This document shows, piece by piece, positions 24,478-33,414 of a stretch of 64,000 nt of DNA. Position 1 is the stretch's first letter. Each line of letters opens with the position of its first letter. A program made the translations under genes and the position numbers. The notes under the pieces are model-generated. The model saw only the letters and a list, made by a program, of their open reading frames with translations. It did no database searches and was not told where the DNA came from. This DNA is from Gracilimonas sp965227215. GTDB lineage: Bacteria; Bacteroidota; Rhodothermia; Balneolales; Balneolaceae. The stretch spans positions 2,046,001 to 2,110,000 of the forward strand of contig OZ245729.1 of assembly GCA_965227215.1 (NCBI GenBank). The letters run 5' to 3'.

Positions 24478-27400
24478 ATGGATCGGGTAATAAATCTTAT
24501 TGTGGGAGGTTTAAAATGGACTAAAAGTAGTACACTTGCATGTTTAATTTTAATTGGCACTTCCTTTAACATAAATGCAGAATCAATAACATCAGATAAG
24601 TCAATGTATGTGCTATCGGGTGTAGTGACAGACGCTAATACACAAGAACCGCTTGCCGGTGTTAATATTCAAATTAAAGGTGAGTTTAGGGGAACATCTA
24701 CGGATGTAGAGGGAGCCTTTAGTATTGATGTAGAAGAAGATGATATTCTTATTTTTAGTTTTGTTGGATTTAAAACGGTAGAAATACCAGTTGCAGGTCA
24801 AACTTCAATGGAAGTTGAACTTGAAGAAGATTCCCAGTTGCTAGACGAACTAATAGTGGTGGGTTATGGGCTTCAGCGTAGAGAGTCAGTGACCGGATCA
24901 ATAGCTTCATTAGGCTCAGATAAAATCGAACAAATTCCCACAGCTTCATTTGAAACAGCGCTTCAGGGCAATGTAGCTGGTGTTCAATTGATATCAGCCG
25001 ATGGTGCACCTGGAGCTAATACTCAAATACGAATTCGCGGAATTGGCTCAATTTCAGCCTCAAGTTCGCCATTGTATGTAGTAGATGGAGTGATTGTAAC
25101 TTCTGGTAGCTTAGCTAATTTAAATAGTAATGGAGGGAGAAGTACTAATGTAATGGCTACTTTAAACCCAAATGATATCGAGAGTGTTTCTATTTTAAAA
25201 GATGCTGCATCCACTGCAATCTATGGATCAAGGGGAGCAAATGGTGTAGTTCTTATCACAACGAAAAGTGGTAGAAGCGGGGCCCCACGGGTCAGTTTCA
25301 AAAGCCAGTTAGGTTTTAATAAGGTGGCTTCTAACTCCTTATTGGAGCCGCTTAACGCATCTGAATATACGACACTATTTTTAGAAGGATATACAAACAG
25401 AGGTGAGACGTCACAAGAGGCTCAGACCAGATTTGACAACCGATTTGAGCAATTAACAGACCCGCAAACCGGCTTGCCTACTGACACAGATTGGCTGGAA
25501 GAAATTACTCGAACAGGTAGGAACCAATCATACGATCTTAGTGTGTCGGGTGGTAGCGAAGGCGTTAGGTACTTTGTATCCACAAACTACTTTGATCAAG
25601 AAAGTCACATAATTGGCACAGATTTTGACAGGATAGCAACAAGAGCAAATCTTGATGTAAAGGTTAACAATAGATTTGACATCGCCAATAAACTACAACT
25701 CTCAAAAACTGATCAAAATGGAATGGTCGATGGTTCTGCGTGGGCTAATCCCATTTATAATTCACTTCTTTTATCTCCACTAATTCCAATTAAAGATGAA
25801 GCAGGTTTATTTAATTCGGAACATAAAAACTACTTTCCAATGGGAGGTAATAATCCAGTGGGTGCACTAAGTGGTGATGATTTAAGAAAAATTGGTCAAT
25901 TCCGACTAAACAATACCCTCTCAGGAAGAGTAAGGCTTCTTGACAACTTGGTGTTGGATTCTAAGGTAAATTTAGATGTTATAAAAGTCTCGGAATCTTC
26001 TTACAAAAATCCAAGATATGGTGATGGAAGAAATGTTGGAGGTTATGCGCAGGAGAGCGAAATTTCTAGAGAGTCATTTACTGGGACACAAACGATAAAT
26101 TACATAGCAAATTTTGACGAACTACATAACATAGAGACATTTATTGGTTTTGAAGCTCAAAAATCAGAAACCAAAAGTTTTACCGGCTATGGTCAGAATT
26201 TCCCGAATTTAAAATTAACCACACTTTCCAGTGCTGCAGAAGCATATGAAGCGTCGTCAACACTTACAGAGTTCTCATTTGCTTCTATATTTGCTCGGGC
26301 AATCTATGATTATGATGATAAGTATTTCCTACAAGGTAGTATTAGAAGAGACGGCTCGTCAAGGTTTGGCAGTGATAACAGATGGGGTACTTTTTTCTCT
26401 GTTGGCTTGGGTTGGTCTCTGCATAATGAAGAATTCGTATCTGACATTGAGTTCATCGATGCACTAAAGCTTAGGTCATCATTTGGTACTACTGGTAATG
26501 CTGAAATAGGTAATTTCCCATCAAGAGGTCTTTACGGTTATGGTAGAGATTATGACGGTGAGCCTGGCGGAGTTCCTGTTCAAATTGGTAACCCGGCACT
26601 AACCTGGGAGCGTCAGGAGAACTTTAACCTGGCACTTGAGTTTGGAGCACTTGAAAAAATTACAGGTACTATTGAGTATTTTACACGAAACTCAACCGAC
26701 CTGTTATTGGATGTACCTATCTCAAGAACAACTGGTTTTGCGGATGTTACTCAAAATGCCGGATCTCTTGAGAACAAAGGATTTGAAATCGCTTTGAACT
26801 TTAACATCATAAGAAAACAAGATTTAACCTGGGACATTGGTTTTAACACAACATTTATTAAAAATGAAGTTACTGAGTTAAATGAACCATATAATGATGG
26901 CACAAAGAGGCGTGAGGTAGGCCGTGATTATCAATCATACTATTTATATGATTGGGCAGGTGTGGATCAGAGTAATGGAGATCCTTTGTGGTATACAGAC
27001 GAAACTAGAAGCACTACAACAAATGATATTAATAATGCAGAGCGATTTTTTGTAGGCAAGTCTGCTACCCCAGATCATTATGGTGGCTTTAATACAGCTG
27101 TATTCTTTAAAAACTTCTCTTTTGATGCTCAATTTTCTTATTCATGGGGGAATTACATATATGGATCACAAGAACGGTTTATTCATGCAGATGGGGCCCT
27201 AACCCCGCGTTCAACCTCGAAATATGCTTTCGAAAACAGATGGTTACCTGGAAAGACAGATGCTGAGTTTCCACTACATACATGGGGAGGAAATAATAAT
27301 AGTAATGTTGGTAACTCAAGCAGATGGTTGCATGATGGTTCGCATATCCGTTTAAGAAGTTTAACGATTGCATACAGCTTTCCTTCAGCAAGCATATCCA

Positions 27401-27567
27401 ATTTCGGATTAGAGTCTCTGAGATTATATACGAGAGGGTTAAATCTCTTTACATATACAAGAGACCCAGACCTATATATAGATCCTGAGCAAAATATTAA
27501 CGGATTGGCAAATAGTGTTACTCCTGCAATCCGGTCTATTTCATTAGGAATCGATGTAGGGTTTTAA
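24478..27567 (+). CDS. SusC/RagA-family TonB-dependent outer-membrane transporter
   Basis: A 1029-residue outer-membrane protein. It has a signal peptide (cleavage probably after FNINA, about residue 35), a carboxypeptidase-regulatory-like domain (about 44-125: GVVTDANTQEPLAGVNI, FSFVGFKTVEI), a TonB-contact and plug region (about 130-250: LDELIVVGYGLQRRESVTGS, IRIRGIGSIS, YVVDGVIV, IYGSRGANGVVLITTKSG), and a 22-strand barrel ending in the aromatic C-terminus DVGF. With the SusD-like lipoprotein 18 bases downstream it forms an uptake complex for oligosaccharides or peptides. No glycoside hydrolase, sensor or sigma/anti-sigma gene is adjacent, so the substrate cannot be inferred. Codon use is more AT-rich than in the flanking genes. 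Confidence 0.96.
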   Translation: MDRVINLIVGGLKWTKSSTLACLILIGTSFNINAESITSDKSMYVLSGVVTDANTQEPLAGVNIQIKGEFRGTSTDVEGAFSIDVEEDDILIFSFVGFKTVEIPVAGQTSMEVELEEDSQLLDELIVVGYGLQRRESVTGSIASLGSDKIEQIPTASFETALQGNVAGVQLISADGAPGANTQIRIRGIGSISASSSPLYVVDGVIVTSGSLANLNSNGGRSTNVMATLNPNDIESVSILKDAASTAIYGSRGANGVVLITTKSGRSGAPRVSFKSQLGFNKVASNSLLEPLNASEYTTLFLEGYTNRGETSQEAQTRFDNRFEQLTDPQTGLPTDTDWLEEITRTGRNQSYDLSVSGGSEGVRYFVSTNYFDQESHIIGTDFDRIATRANLDVKVNNRFDIANKLQLSKTDQNGMVDGSAWANPIYNSLLLSPLIPIKDEAGLFNSEHKNYFPMGGNNPVGALSGDDLRKIGQFRLNNTLSGRVRLLDNLVLDSKVNLDVIKVSESSYKNPRYGDGRNVGGYAQESEISRESFTGTQTINYIANFDELHNIETFIGFEAQKSETKSFTGYGQNFPNLKLTTLSSAAEAYEASSTLTEFSFASIFARAIYDYDDKYFLQGSIRRDGSSRFGSDNRWGTFFSVGLGWSLHNEEFVSDIEFIDALKLRSSFGTTGNAEIGNFPSRGLYGYGRDYDGEPGGVPVQIGNPALTWERQENFNLALEFGALEKITGTIEYFTRNSTDLLLDVPISRTTGFADVTQNAGSLENKGFEIALNFNIIRKQDLTWDIGFNTTFIKNEVTELNEPYNDGTKRREVGRDYQSYYLYDWAGVDQSNGDPLWYTDETRSTTTNDINNAERFFVGKSATPDHYGGFNTAVFFKNFSFDAQFSYSWGNYIYGSQERFIHADGALTPRSTSKYAFENRWLPGKTDAEFPLHTWGGNNNSNVGNSSRWLHDGSHIRLRSLTIAYSFPSASISNFGLESLRLYTRGLNLFTYTRDPDLYIDPEQNINGLANSVTPAIRSISLGIDVGF

Positions 27568-27584
27568 TCCAAATTTTAACTTTA

Positions 27585-29018
27585 ATGTATAGCATGATGA
27601 TTTTTAGAAAATTGAAAATAATATTGGTGGTAGTACTGTTTACGAGTGTTTCATGTTCCGACTTTTTGGAATTGAATCCTCAGCAATCCGTTTCAAATGA
27701 AGAAGCGTTGATAACTCTGCAAGATTTCGAGGCGTCAATAACCGGAGCATATAATATTCTTTCTGATTCTGACTACTATGGAAGGTATTTTATACTTGTA
27801 CCTGATGTTATGTCAGATGATGTAAAGCAAAATTCTCAAGCCAACAGAGCAAAAGAATATGCAGAATATGTTGCATTTGAAGAGCACTTTATAACTCAAA
27901 ATATGTGGGCTACCATATATCAAGGGATAAATGCTGTAAATAGAATAATTAATGCCCCAAAACCAGAGATAGCATCAACTTTAGATGACGAATACGATCA
28001 TATTATTGGTGAAGCACTTGCTTTAAGAGCTTTAATGTATTTCGATTTAGTTCGATTATATGGTCAGCATTACACATTTACTGCTGATGCAAGCCATCCT
28101 GGCGTACCTATTGTTTTAGAAACAGATACATTTAGTGAACCCTCACGAGATACCGTAGACGATGTGTACACTCAAGTTGTTGATGATATGACAACCGCGA
28201 TTGGACTACTTCAGCCAAGTTCAAGAAGCGGTTCTACTGCAACTCTTTCCTCATGGGCAGCTAAAGCATTGTTAGCTCGTGTATATTTACATATGGAAGA
28301 TTGGGAAAATGCTGAGCTGATGGCGGACGATGTAATTGCGCAAGGACCATATACACTGGTTGATAATGCAGGATATATAAATGCCTGGGTTGATGATTAC
28401 AGCTCGGAGTCAATCTTTGAAATATCCATGACCGAAAGTGATAACAGAGGTTCAGATGCGCTTGGAAGAATGTATATTGAAGAGGGCTATGGGGATTATT
28501 TGCCTTCTAATGATCTATATAATTTAATCCCGGCTGGAGATGTTAGACAAGGTTTATTTAAAGTAGACTCGAGTTTAGCCGGTGCCTATGCTCCTTATCG
28601 TCTGGATAAATATCCAAGTGTTACAGGTACCAATAACACCAAAGTATCCAGGTTATCTGAAATGTATTTAATTAGAGCTGAGGCAGCTGCCATGCAGGGT
28701 GGCCCTTCAAAAGAAGCCACTGCTCAATCAGATGTTACCACTATCCGGCAAAGAGGGTTGCCATCACAACCCCCTGTTGTTGCGACAGGTCAGGCTCTGC
28801 TCGATGAAATAGCATTAGAAAGAAGAATAGAGCTGGCATACGAAGGGCATAGATTATGGGATCTCATGAGGAAACAACAGGATCTAGTACGTAATGAATG
28901 TACTTCAACAGTTCCGGCTGCTTGTAATGTGACATATCCTAATGATAGATTTGTGCTCCCGATCCCTGCTACTGAGTTGGATGCAAACCCTAATATGGCT
29001 CCAAACCCAGGGTATTAA
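27585..29018 (+). CDS. SusD/RagB-family nutrient-binding outer-membrane lipoprotein
   Basis: A 477-residue partner of the SusC-type transporter. The lipoprotein signal ends at FTSVSCSDFLELNP (lipobox SVSC plus the common SusD continuation DFLELNPQ). The TPR-like helices of the family follow: YNILSDSDYYG, IINAPKPE, GEALALRALMYFDLVRLYGQ, ARVYLHMEDWENAE. The C-terminal region has LSEMYLIRAEAAAMQGG and RRIELAYEGHRLWDLMR, then PIPATELDANPNMAPNPGY, a standard ending. It is surface-exposed and caps the SusC channel. Three ATGs cluster at the start (27585, 27594, 27597). It is followed by a good terminator, so the operon is just these two genes. Confidence 0.96.
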   Translation: MYSMMIFRKLKIILVVVLFTSVSCSDFLELNPQQSVSNEEALITLQDFEASITGAYNILSDSDYYGRYFILVPDVMSDDVKQNSQANRAKEYAEYVAFEEHFITQNMWATIYQGINAVNRIINAPKPEIASTLDDEYDHIIGEALALRALMYFDLVRLYGQHYTFTADASHPGVPIVLETDTFSEPSRDTVDDVYTQVVDDMTTAIGLLQPSSRSGSTATLSSWAAKALLARVYLHMEDWENAELMADDVIAQGPYTLVDNAGYINAWVDDYSSESIFEISMTESDNRGSDALGRMYIEEGYGDYLPSNDLYNLIPAGDVRQGLFKVDSSLAGAYAPYRLDKYPSVTGTNNTKVSRLSEMYLIRAEAAAMQGGPSKEATAQSDVTTIRQRGLPSQPPVVATGQALLDEIALERRIELAYEGHRLWDLMRKQQDLVRNECTSTVPAACNVTYPNDRFVLPIPATELDANPNMAPNPGY

Positions 29019-29047
29019 TTAACATACAGTAAACAAAATCTTAGAAG

Positions 29048-29080
29048 CCAGGGGAAGTAAACTTTCCCCTGGTTTTTTTA
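29048..29080 (+). terminator. Intrinsic terminator of the susCD operon
   Basis: A CCAGGGGAA / TTCCCCTGG stem around a short loop, followed by a seven-T run (29073-29079). It begins 30 bases after the susD stop. Confidence 0.88.
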
Positions 29081-29153
29081 TACCATTAATTCTTGACGAC
29101 ATGATTCTAAATTTAAATGCTTAATTATTGATTTAAGAAAACGATTATTTTCT

Positions 29154-29737
29154 ATGTTACTATGCTCATGTAGCGAGAATAAATCGTCAAGCGAAAGTAT
29201 TTATCAGAGTGATAAAACCTATGACCTAAACCCTCTTCTTGAAGCTAAGCTGACAAAGTTTATAAAGGGTGAGTATTTCAGTATTAATTCTTAAGGGTTG
29301 GTTAATCATATTAAAGCCGTAGCTGAATATGATTGAGGGCGGGCCTGTTCTGACTTTTCAGGTTACTTTCTAATTCATGTGGCCGAGAGTGCGGTAGAAA
29401 ATATCGAATTCCGTTTCTAACTCTTTCGAAAAACATAGTCTGATCAGGTTGGATGCTATTGACCTGTACAAAGATGCCCATCGGTGAAGGGCTATTTGTT
29501 AGGCAAGTTTACCTGCAATATGGCCGGTATTGGCAGCTATGAAAACCGTTTTGGGTGGCTACAATTATCCCCTATCTAAGTCAATACCGCTGGTTCATTC
29601 TTGAACCTTCCGGGCAGTCAGTCGCTACTATTGATCTGCAAAGGGAAGATGAGATCATGCTTAATCAAGATGAGTGTGTGCATATAAAAATTTTTAATTC
29701 AATAAATATTCGGAAAGGGTATTTAGATATCAATTAA
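29154..29737 (+). pseudogene. Decayed coding remnant in the susCD spacer
   Basis: The 850 bases between susD and 29872 hold no intact gene, but several protein-like fragments occur in changing frames. One is a lipoprotein-like 46-codon piece at 29154-29294 (LLCSCSENKSSSESIYQSDK). Another reads GKFTCNMAGIGSYENRFGWL near 29502-29561, overlapped by a frame reading EGLFVRQVYLQYGRYWQL then a stop. A last piece (29555-29737) contains RWFILEPSGQSVATIDLQRE and ends GYLDIN. Several stops and at least one frame change would be needed to join them, so this looks like a gene broken by mutation. The original family is not recognised. Confidence 0.4.
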
Positions 29738-29871
29738 ACTAATAATTTTGTAATTCGGCCTTATAGAGTATTAAAATACATTTACTTTTAAATGATCAAG
29801 TTAAGAAGTCATTATATATAAAATAATATTCATATATTTATTTAAAATTATTGCAAAATGAGGAACAGGTA

Positions 29872-30123
29872 ATGGATATTAAGTTTGTTAAACGGTCGAA
29901 TGTAAAGTCGTCTAAAAAAAGAACCTCTAAATTTAAGCCTCTGCTGGATGCCATCGAAAAGCTTAAGCCGGGCGGACAGGCGGTGGAGGTCAGCTACACG
30001 AACGAGAAAAACATCAACTCCATGCGGACGGCCGTTTACCAGTTTGGCAAGAAAAACGATTTTAAAGTGAAAAGCCGAAGGGACGCAGACAATAAGAAGA
30101 TTTATTTTTACCGGGATAAGTAG
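29872..30123 (+). CDS. Small basic hypothetical protein
   Basis: An 83-residue, strongly basic protein (MDIKFVKRSNVKSSKKRTSK, then KFKPLLDAIEKLKPGGQAVE and VSYTNEKNINSMRTAVYQFG, ending KIYFYRDK). The ATG at 29872 was chosen over a TTG 21 bases upstream because GAGGAACAGG is a good ribosome-binding site for it. A helix followed by strands and the clustered Lys/Arg suggest nucleic-acid binding, but I recognise no named domain. It sits just past the AT-rich island and 70 bases before egtB on the same strand; composition here returns to the local norm. Confidence 0.7.
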   Translation: MDIKFVKRSNVKSSKKRTSKFKPLLDAIEKLKPGGQAVEVSYTNEKNINSMRTAVYQFGKKNDFKVKSRRDADNKKIYFYRDK

Positions 30124-30193
30124 CAAAAGTAAAATTTTGGCTTTCCTTTTCATTCGCTACATTTTATAAAACCAAACAGACCACCTATTAGCG

Positions 30194-31486
30194 ATGACCT
30201 CAACTACCCAGGAATCCATATCAGAGAGCACTGATTCCCGCCTTTCCAAATCTCACCTGCTTCAGCATTTTAAAACGGTTCGATCCTTTAGCTTGTACCT
30301 CTGCGAGCCGCTGGAAGTGGAAGACTTTGTGATTCAGGCCTCGGAGTTTGCCAGTCCTACGAAGTGGCATTTAGCTCACACCAGCTGGTTTTTTGAGACT
30401 TTTATACTCGAAAAATTTGATGATGACTTTGAGAGCCTCCATCCACAGTACGCCTATTTTTTCAATTCCTATTATCTGCAAACGGGAGTTCCTTTTACCC
30501 GTGCTAAACGAGGAGTGTTGTCTCGCCCTACCGTCAAAGAAGTATTCGAGTATCGCCAATATGTAAATGAGCAGCTGGAAGATTTTATTGATTCGGCTTC
30601 GGAAGAAACCTGGAAGGAAGCTGCCAAGGTAATCGAAATCGGTATTCACCACGAGCAGCAGCATCAGGAACTGATTCTGACAGACCTGAAATATATGCTT
30701 GGACAGAACCCGCTGTTACCAAAGTACCGCGAAGGCGATCATGAACCGCTGCCGGAAATCCGGCCTATCAGTTGGGTTTCTTTCGAAGAACAGGTTACGG
30801 AAGTGGGCAATGCCGGAGGAGAATTTACCTACGATAACGAACACCCGCGTCATCGTACACTGGTACAGGATTTTGAACTGGCCGACCGGCTCATCACCAA
30901 CGGTGAGTACCTGGAATTTATGAATGACGGCGGATACTCACGATCTGAGTTATGGCTGGATGAGGGGTGGACGGCCGTAAAAAATAACGAGTGGAAAGCT
31001 CCGCTCTACTGGTTTCAGCGAGAAGGAAAATGGATGCAATTTACATTGACCGGAGCCCGGGAAGTAGACCCGAATGAGCCGGTAACGCATGTCAGCTATT
31101 ATGAAGCCGATGCTTTTGCCCGCTGGAAAGGAGTTCGCCTGCCTACGGAGCAAGAATGGGAACATGCCTGTGGAGATTTGCCGGTAAACGGTAACTTTGT
31201 TGAGGATGGAAATTTTCACCCAACAGCTCCTGAAAGCTCATCCGAAAAACTAAAGCAGATGTATGGAGATGTTTGGGAATGGACGATGAGTGCGTATGCA
31301 CCCTATCCGAATTACAAACCATTGCCGGGAGCTCTCGGGGAATACAACGGAAAATTCATGGCCAATCAATATGTGTTAAGAGGTGGGTCATGTGCCACTT
31401 CACAAACGCATATCCGTAAAACCTATCGAAACTTTTTCCATGCGGATGCCCGCTGGCAGTTTAGTGGAATCCGGCTCGCCAAATAA
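30194..31486 (+). CDS. egtB: Ergothioneine biosynthesis iron-dependent sulfoxide synthase
   Basis: A 430-residue EgtB-type enzyme. The N-terminal DinB-like helical bundle (about 20-180) has KWHLAHTSWFFE (His62 as likely iron ligand) and the HxxxH pair in IHHEQQHQELILTDL (His153, His157), completing the three-His iron site. The C-terminal formylglycine-generating-enzyme/C-lectin domain (about 195-430) has EHPRHRTLVQDFELADRLIT, VRLPTEQEWEHA and LRGGSCATS ... FSGIRLA. It joins trimethylhistidine (hercynine) to a thiol donor, cysteine or gamma-glutamylcysteine, with oxygen. egtD follows 76 bases downstream, which makes the assignment firm. No EgtC amidohydrolase or EgtE lyase is nearby. Confidence 0.94.
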   Translation: MTSTTQESISESTDSRLSKSHLLQHFKTVRSFSLYLCEPLEVEDFVIQASEFASPTKWHLAHTSWFFETFILEKFDDDFESLHPQYAYFFNSYYLQTGVPFTRAKRGVLSRPTVKEVFEYRQYVNEQLEDFIDSASEETWKEAAKVIEIGIHHEQQHQELILTDLKYMLGQNPLLPKYREGDHEPLPEIRPISWVSFEEQVTEVGNAGGEFTYDNEHPRHRTLVQDFELADRLITNGEYLEFMNDGGYSRSELWLDEGWTAVKNNEWKAPLYWFQREGKWMQFTLTGAREVDPNEPVTHVSYYEADAFARWKGVRLPTEQEWEHACGDLPVNGNFVEDGNFHPTAPESSSEKLKQMYGDVWEWTMSAYAPYPNYKPLPGALGEYNGKFMANQYVLRGGSCATSQTHIRKTYRNFFHADARWQFSGIRLAK

Positions 31487-31562
31487 ATTTCCCCGTAATA
31501 AATGATTGGATAAAGACATCTGTTAGGGGTATGTATCAGAGAAACAGCTACAGAATAAATAC

Positions 31563-32498
31563 ATGACCAAAGTTAAAGAGCGGAAATCCATGCTGGACGA
31601 AGTGTTGCATGGATTGGCCGGGCCTCAAAAATCACTGCCCAGTAAATACTTTTACGATGAACGGGGCTCAAAACTATTTGATGAAATTACGGAGTTGGAG
31701 GAGTATTACCCGACCCGGACCGAGCGGGAAATCCTCAAACAGAATGTAGAAGAAATTGGGTGCTACTTGGGTGATGAGGTTATTTTAATTGAACCGGGCA
31801 GCGGGAGTAGCGATAAAACCCGGATTTTACTACAAGGCCTGAATAATATAGCGGGCTACATTCCGATCGATATTTCCGGGGATTATCTATTCAGTGTGGC
31901 ATCAGAGTTACAAAAGGTATTTCCGGAAATCACTATCGAGCCCCTTCAGGCAGATTATACCCATTCTATTGATTTATCCGATTCATTACCGGAAGGCAGA
32001 AAGGTGGTGTTCTTCCCGGGATCAACGATTGGGAATTTCAAAAGAGACACCGTTGACCGGTTTCTGAGCGTGGTTGCGGATATCATTGGCAATACGGGGG
32101 CTTTTCTGATTGGGGCTGATCTCAAGAAAAATGTTGACGTGCTGCTTGCAGCGTATAACGACTCAAAAGGGGTGACGGCCGAATTCAACAAAAATATGCT
32201 CCGCCATATAAACCGGGAATTAGGTGCCGACTTTAATCCGGATTTGTTCGATCACAAAGCCACCTGGAATGGGGAAGAAAGCAGAATCGAAATGCACCTG
32301 ATTTGCAACGAAGATCACGAGGTGGAAGTGGGTGGAACGTGTATTTCATTCAGTGAAGGGGAATCCATTCACACTGAAAACTCCCATAAATATACGCTTG
32401 ATGGGTTTGCCGATATTGTATCTCCCTGGTTTGAGGTGAAGAAAGTGTGGACCGATGAAAAGGATTGGTTCAGCCTTCAATATCTGGAGCCGAAGTAG
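31563..32498 (+). CDS. egtD: L-histidine N-alpha-methyltransferase
   Basis: A 311-residue EgtD methyltransferase (DUF2260 family). The start LDEVLHGLAGPQKSLPSKYF and YDERGSKLFDEITELEEYYP are the family's typical N-terminus; the SAM-binding motif is IEPGSGSSDKTRIL (about 77-90), followed by YIPIDIS and VVFFPGSTIGNF. It transfers three methyl groups to the histidine amino group, making hercynine for EgtB. Together the two genes provide the core of ergothioneine synthesis, a cytoplasmic antioxidant thiol pathway. The start ATG at 31563 comes after a 76-base gap from egtB. Confidence 0.95.
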   Translation: MTKVKERKSMLDEVLHGLAGPQKSLPSKYFYDERGSKLFDEITELEEYYPTRTEREILKQNVEEIGCYLGDEVILIEPGSGSSDKTRILLQGLNNIAGYIPIDISGDYLFSVASELQKVFPEITIEPLQADYTHSIDLSDSLPEGRKVVFFPGSTIGNFKRDTVDRFLSVVADIIGNTGAFLIGADLKKNVDVLLAAYNDSKGVTAEFNKNMLRHINRELGADFNPDLFDHKATWNGEESRIEMHLICNEDHEVEVGGTCISFSEGESIHTENSHKYTLDGFADIVSPWFEVKKVWTDEKDWFSLQYLEPK

Positions 32499-32566
32499 AA
32501 TAAGGCATTCAGTGGCGAAAGCCGGAATCTAAATATTTTAGAAGCCACCGCTCTTGATTCTCTTAG

Positions 32567-33310
32567 CTACTCTTCCACGCCGGCCCATTCCAGGTACATA
32601 TTCCGGACTTCGGCAATGTGCTCGTTGAGCGTTTCCCGCTTCCAGTCAGAAGTGTCTACCGGCTTGTGAATATGGGCATTTATGGTTCCGCTTTTGGAAA
32701 GTAGAGAACCGCCGAGACTAAGCTCCTGATTTCCGTCAAAGTAGATAGGGACAATAGGGTAGCCCAGGTCGATAGCCATATGAAAAGCTCCCTTTTTAAA
32801 TGGGCCGATAACGCCCGGATGCTTTCGGGAGCCTTCAGGGGCCACCATGATGGAAAGTTGATCTCGCTTAAGCCGGTCGTATGCACTTTGAATGCGCCTG
32901 ATGGCTTTCTCACTTTTCTGGCGCTGAATAAATACCTGTCCGGTGAGCCTTCCCACGATAAAAAACAGGGGATTGTACTGTAGCTCCCATTTGGCTACGA
33001 ATCGAATGCCCGGAAGGCCGAGCGCAATCATGGTGATTAAATCGAGGGTGGAGCTGTGGTTGATGGTATAAATGACCGGCCGTTCAACGGGTTCACCGTG
33101 CTGAATCACATTGAAGTTAATACCGATGGTCCACATTACCGGGTAAGCGATAAAAGGCCCGAAGTTTTCTACCACAAAATTAGTGGCCTTCCCCAAAGAA
33201 AGGATTAGTAGAATAGCAATCATCGGGGTGGAAATGGCGAACATGATAAAGAATACCACGACGGCCAAAACGCTCCGGATATATTCTATTGGTGTGAGAG
33301 ATGTTGCCAT
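32567..33310 (-). CDS. 1-acyl-sn-glycerol-3-phosphate acyltransferase (PlsC-type)
   Basis: A 247-residue membrane acyltransferase. One or two hydrophobic segments lie in the first 65 residues; the catalytic HX4D motif is NHSSTLD (His85, Asp90) and the phosphate-binding motif is APEGSRKHPG (Glu159-Gly160). It transfers an acyl group to lysophosphatidic acid at the inner membrane during phospholipid synthesis. I chose the ATG at 33310 (MATSLTPIEYIRS); the frame stays open 99 bases further upstream but into the divergent gene's promoter. It is divergently oriented to the YheT-like hydrolase, with about 100 bases shared for both promoters. Confidence 0.9.
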   Translation of the reverse strand: MATSLTPIEYIRSVLAVVVFFIMFAISTPMIAILLILSLGKATNFVVENFGPFIAYPVMWTIGINFNVIQHGEPVERPVIYTINHSSTLDLITMIALGLPGIRFVAKWELQYNPLFFIVGRLTGQVFIQRQKSEKAIRRIQSAYDRLKRDQLSIMVAPEGSRKHPGVIGPFKKGAFHMAIDLGYPIVPIYFDGNQELSLGGSLLSKSGTINAHIHKPVDTSDWKRETLNEHIAEVRNMYLEWAGVEE

Positions 33311-33389
33311 AGGAATAAATTTGAGTCCGAATATATGGTAAGCATTGCTTGACTGAAAATCGGAAATGGAATCCGTCCTTATTTCTGTA

Positions 33390-33397
33390 TAGTTTTG
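33390..33397 (+). promoter_or_regulatory. Candidate -7 element for the YheT-like gene
   Basis: TAGTTTTG fits TAnnTTTG and ends 17 bases before the ATG at 33415, which leaves a leader of about ten bases. No matching -33 TTTG was found at the expected spacing. Confidence 0.4.
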
Positions 33398-33414
33398 CCC
33401 GGAAATCATTCATC

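Noticed and set aside
23858..29871. Attachment-site duplication of the tRNA-Val 3' end marking an integrative element
   Set aside because: No second copy of the tRNA 3' end was seen by eye near the right edge of the AT-rich segment, and no integrase gene is present.
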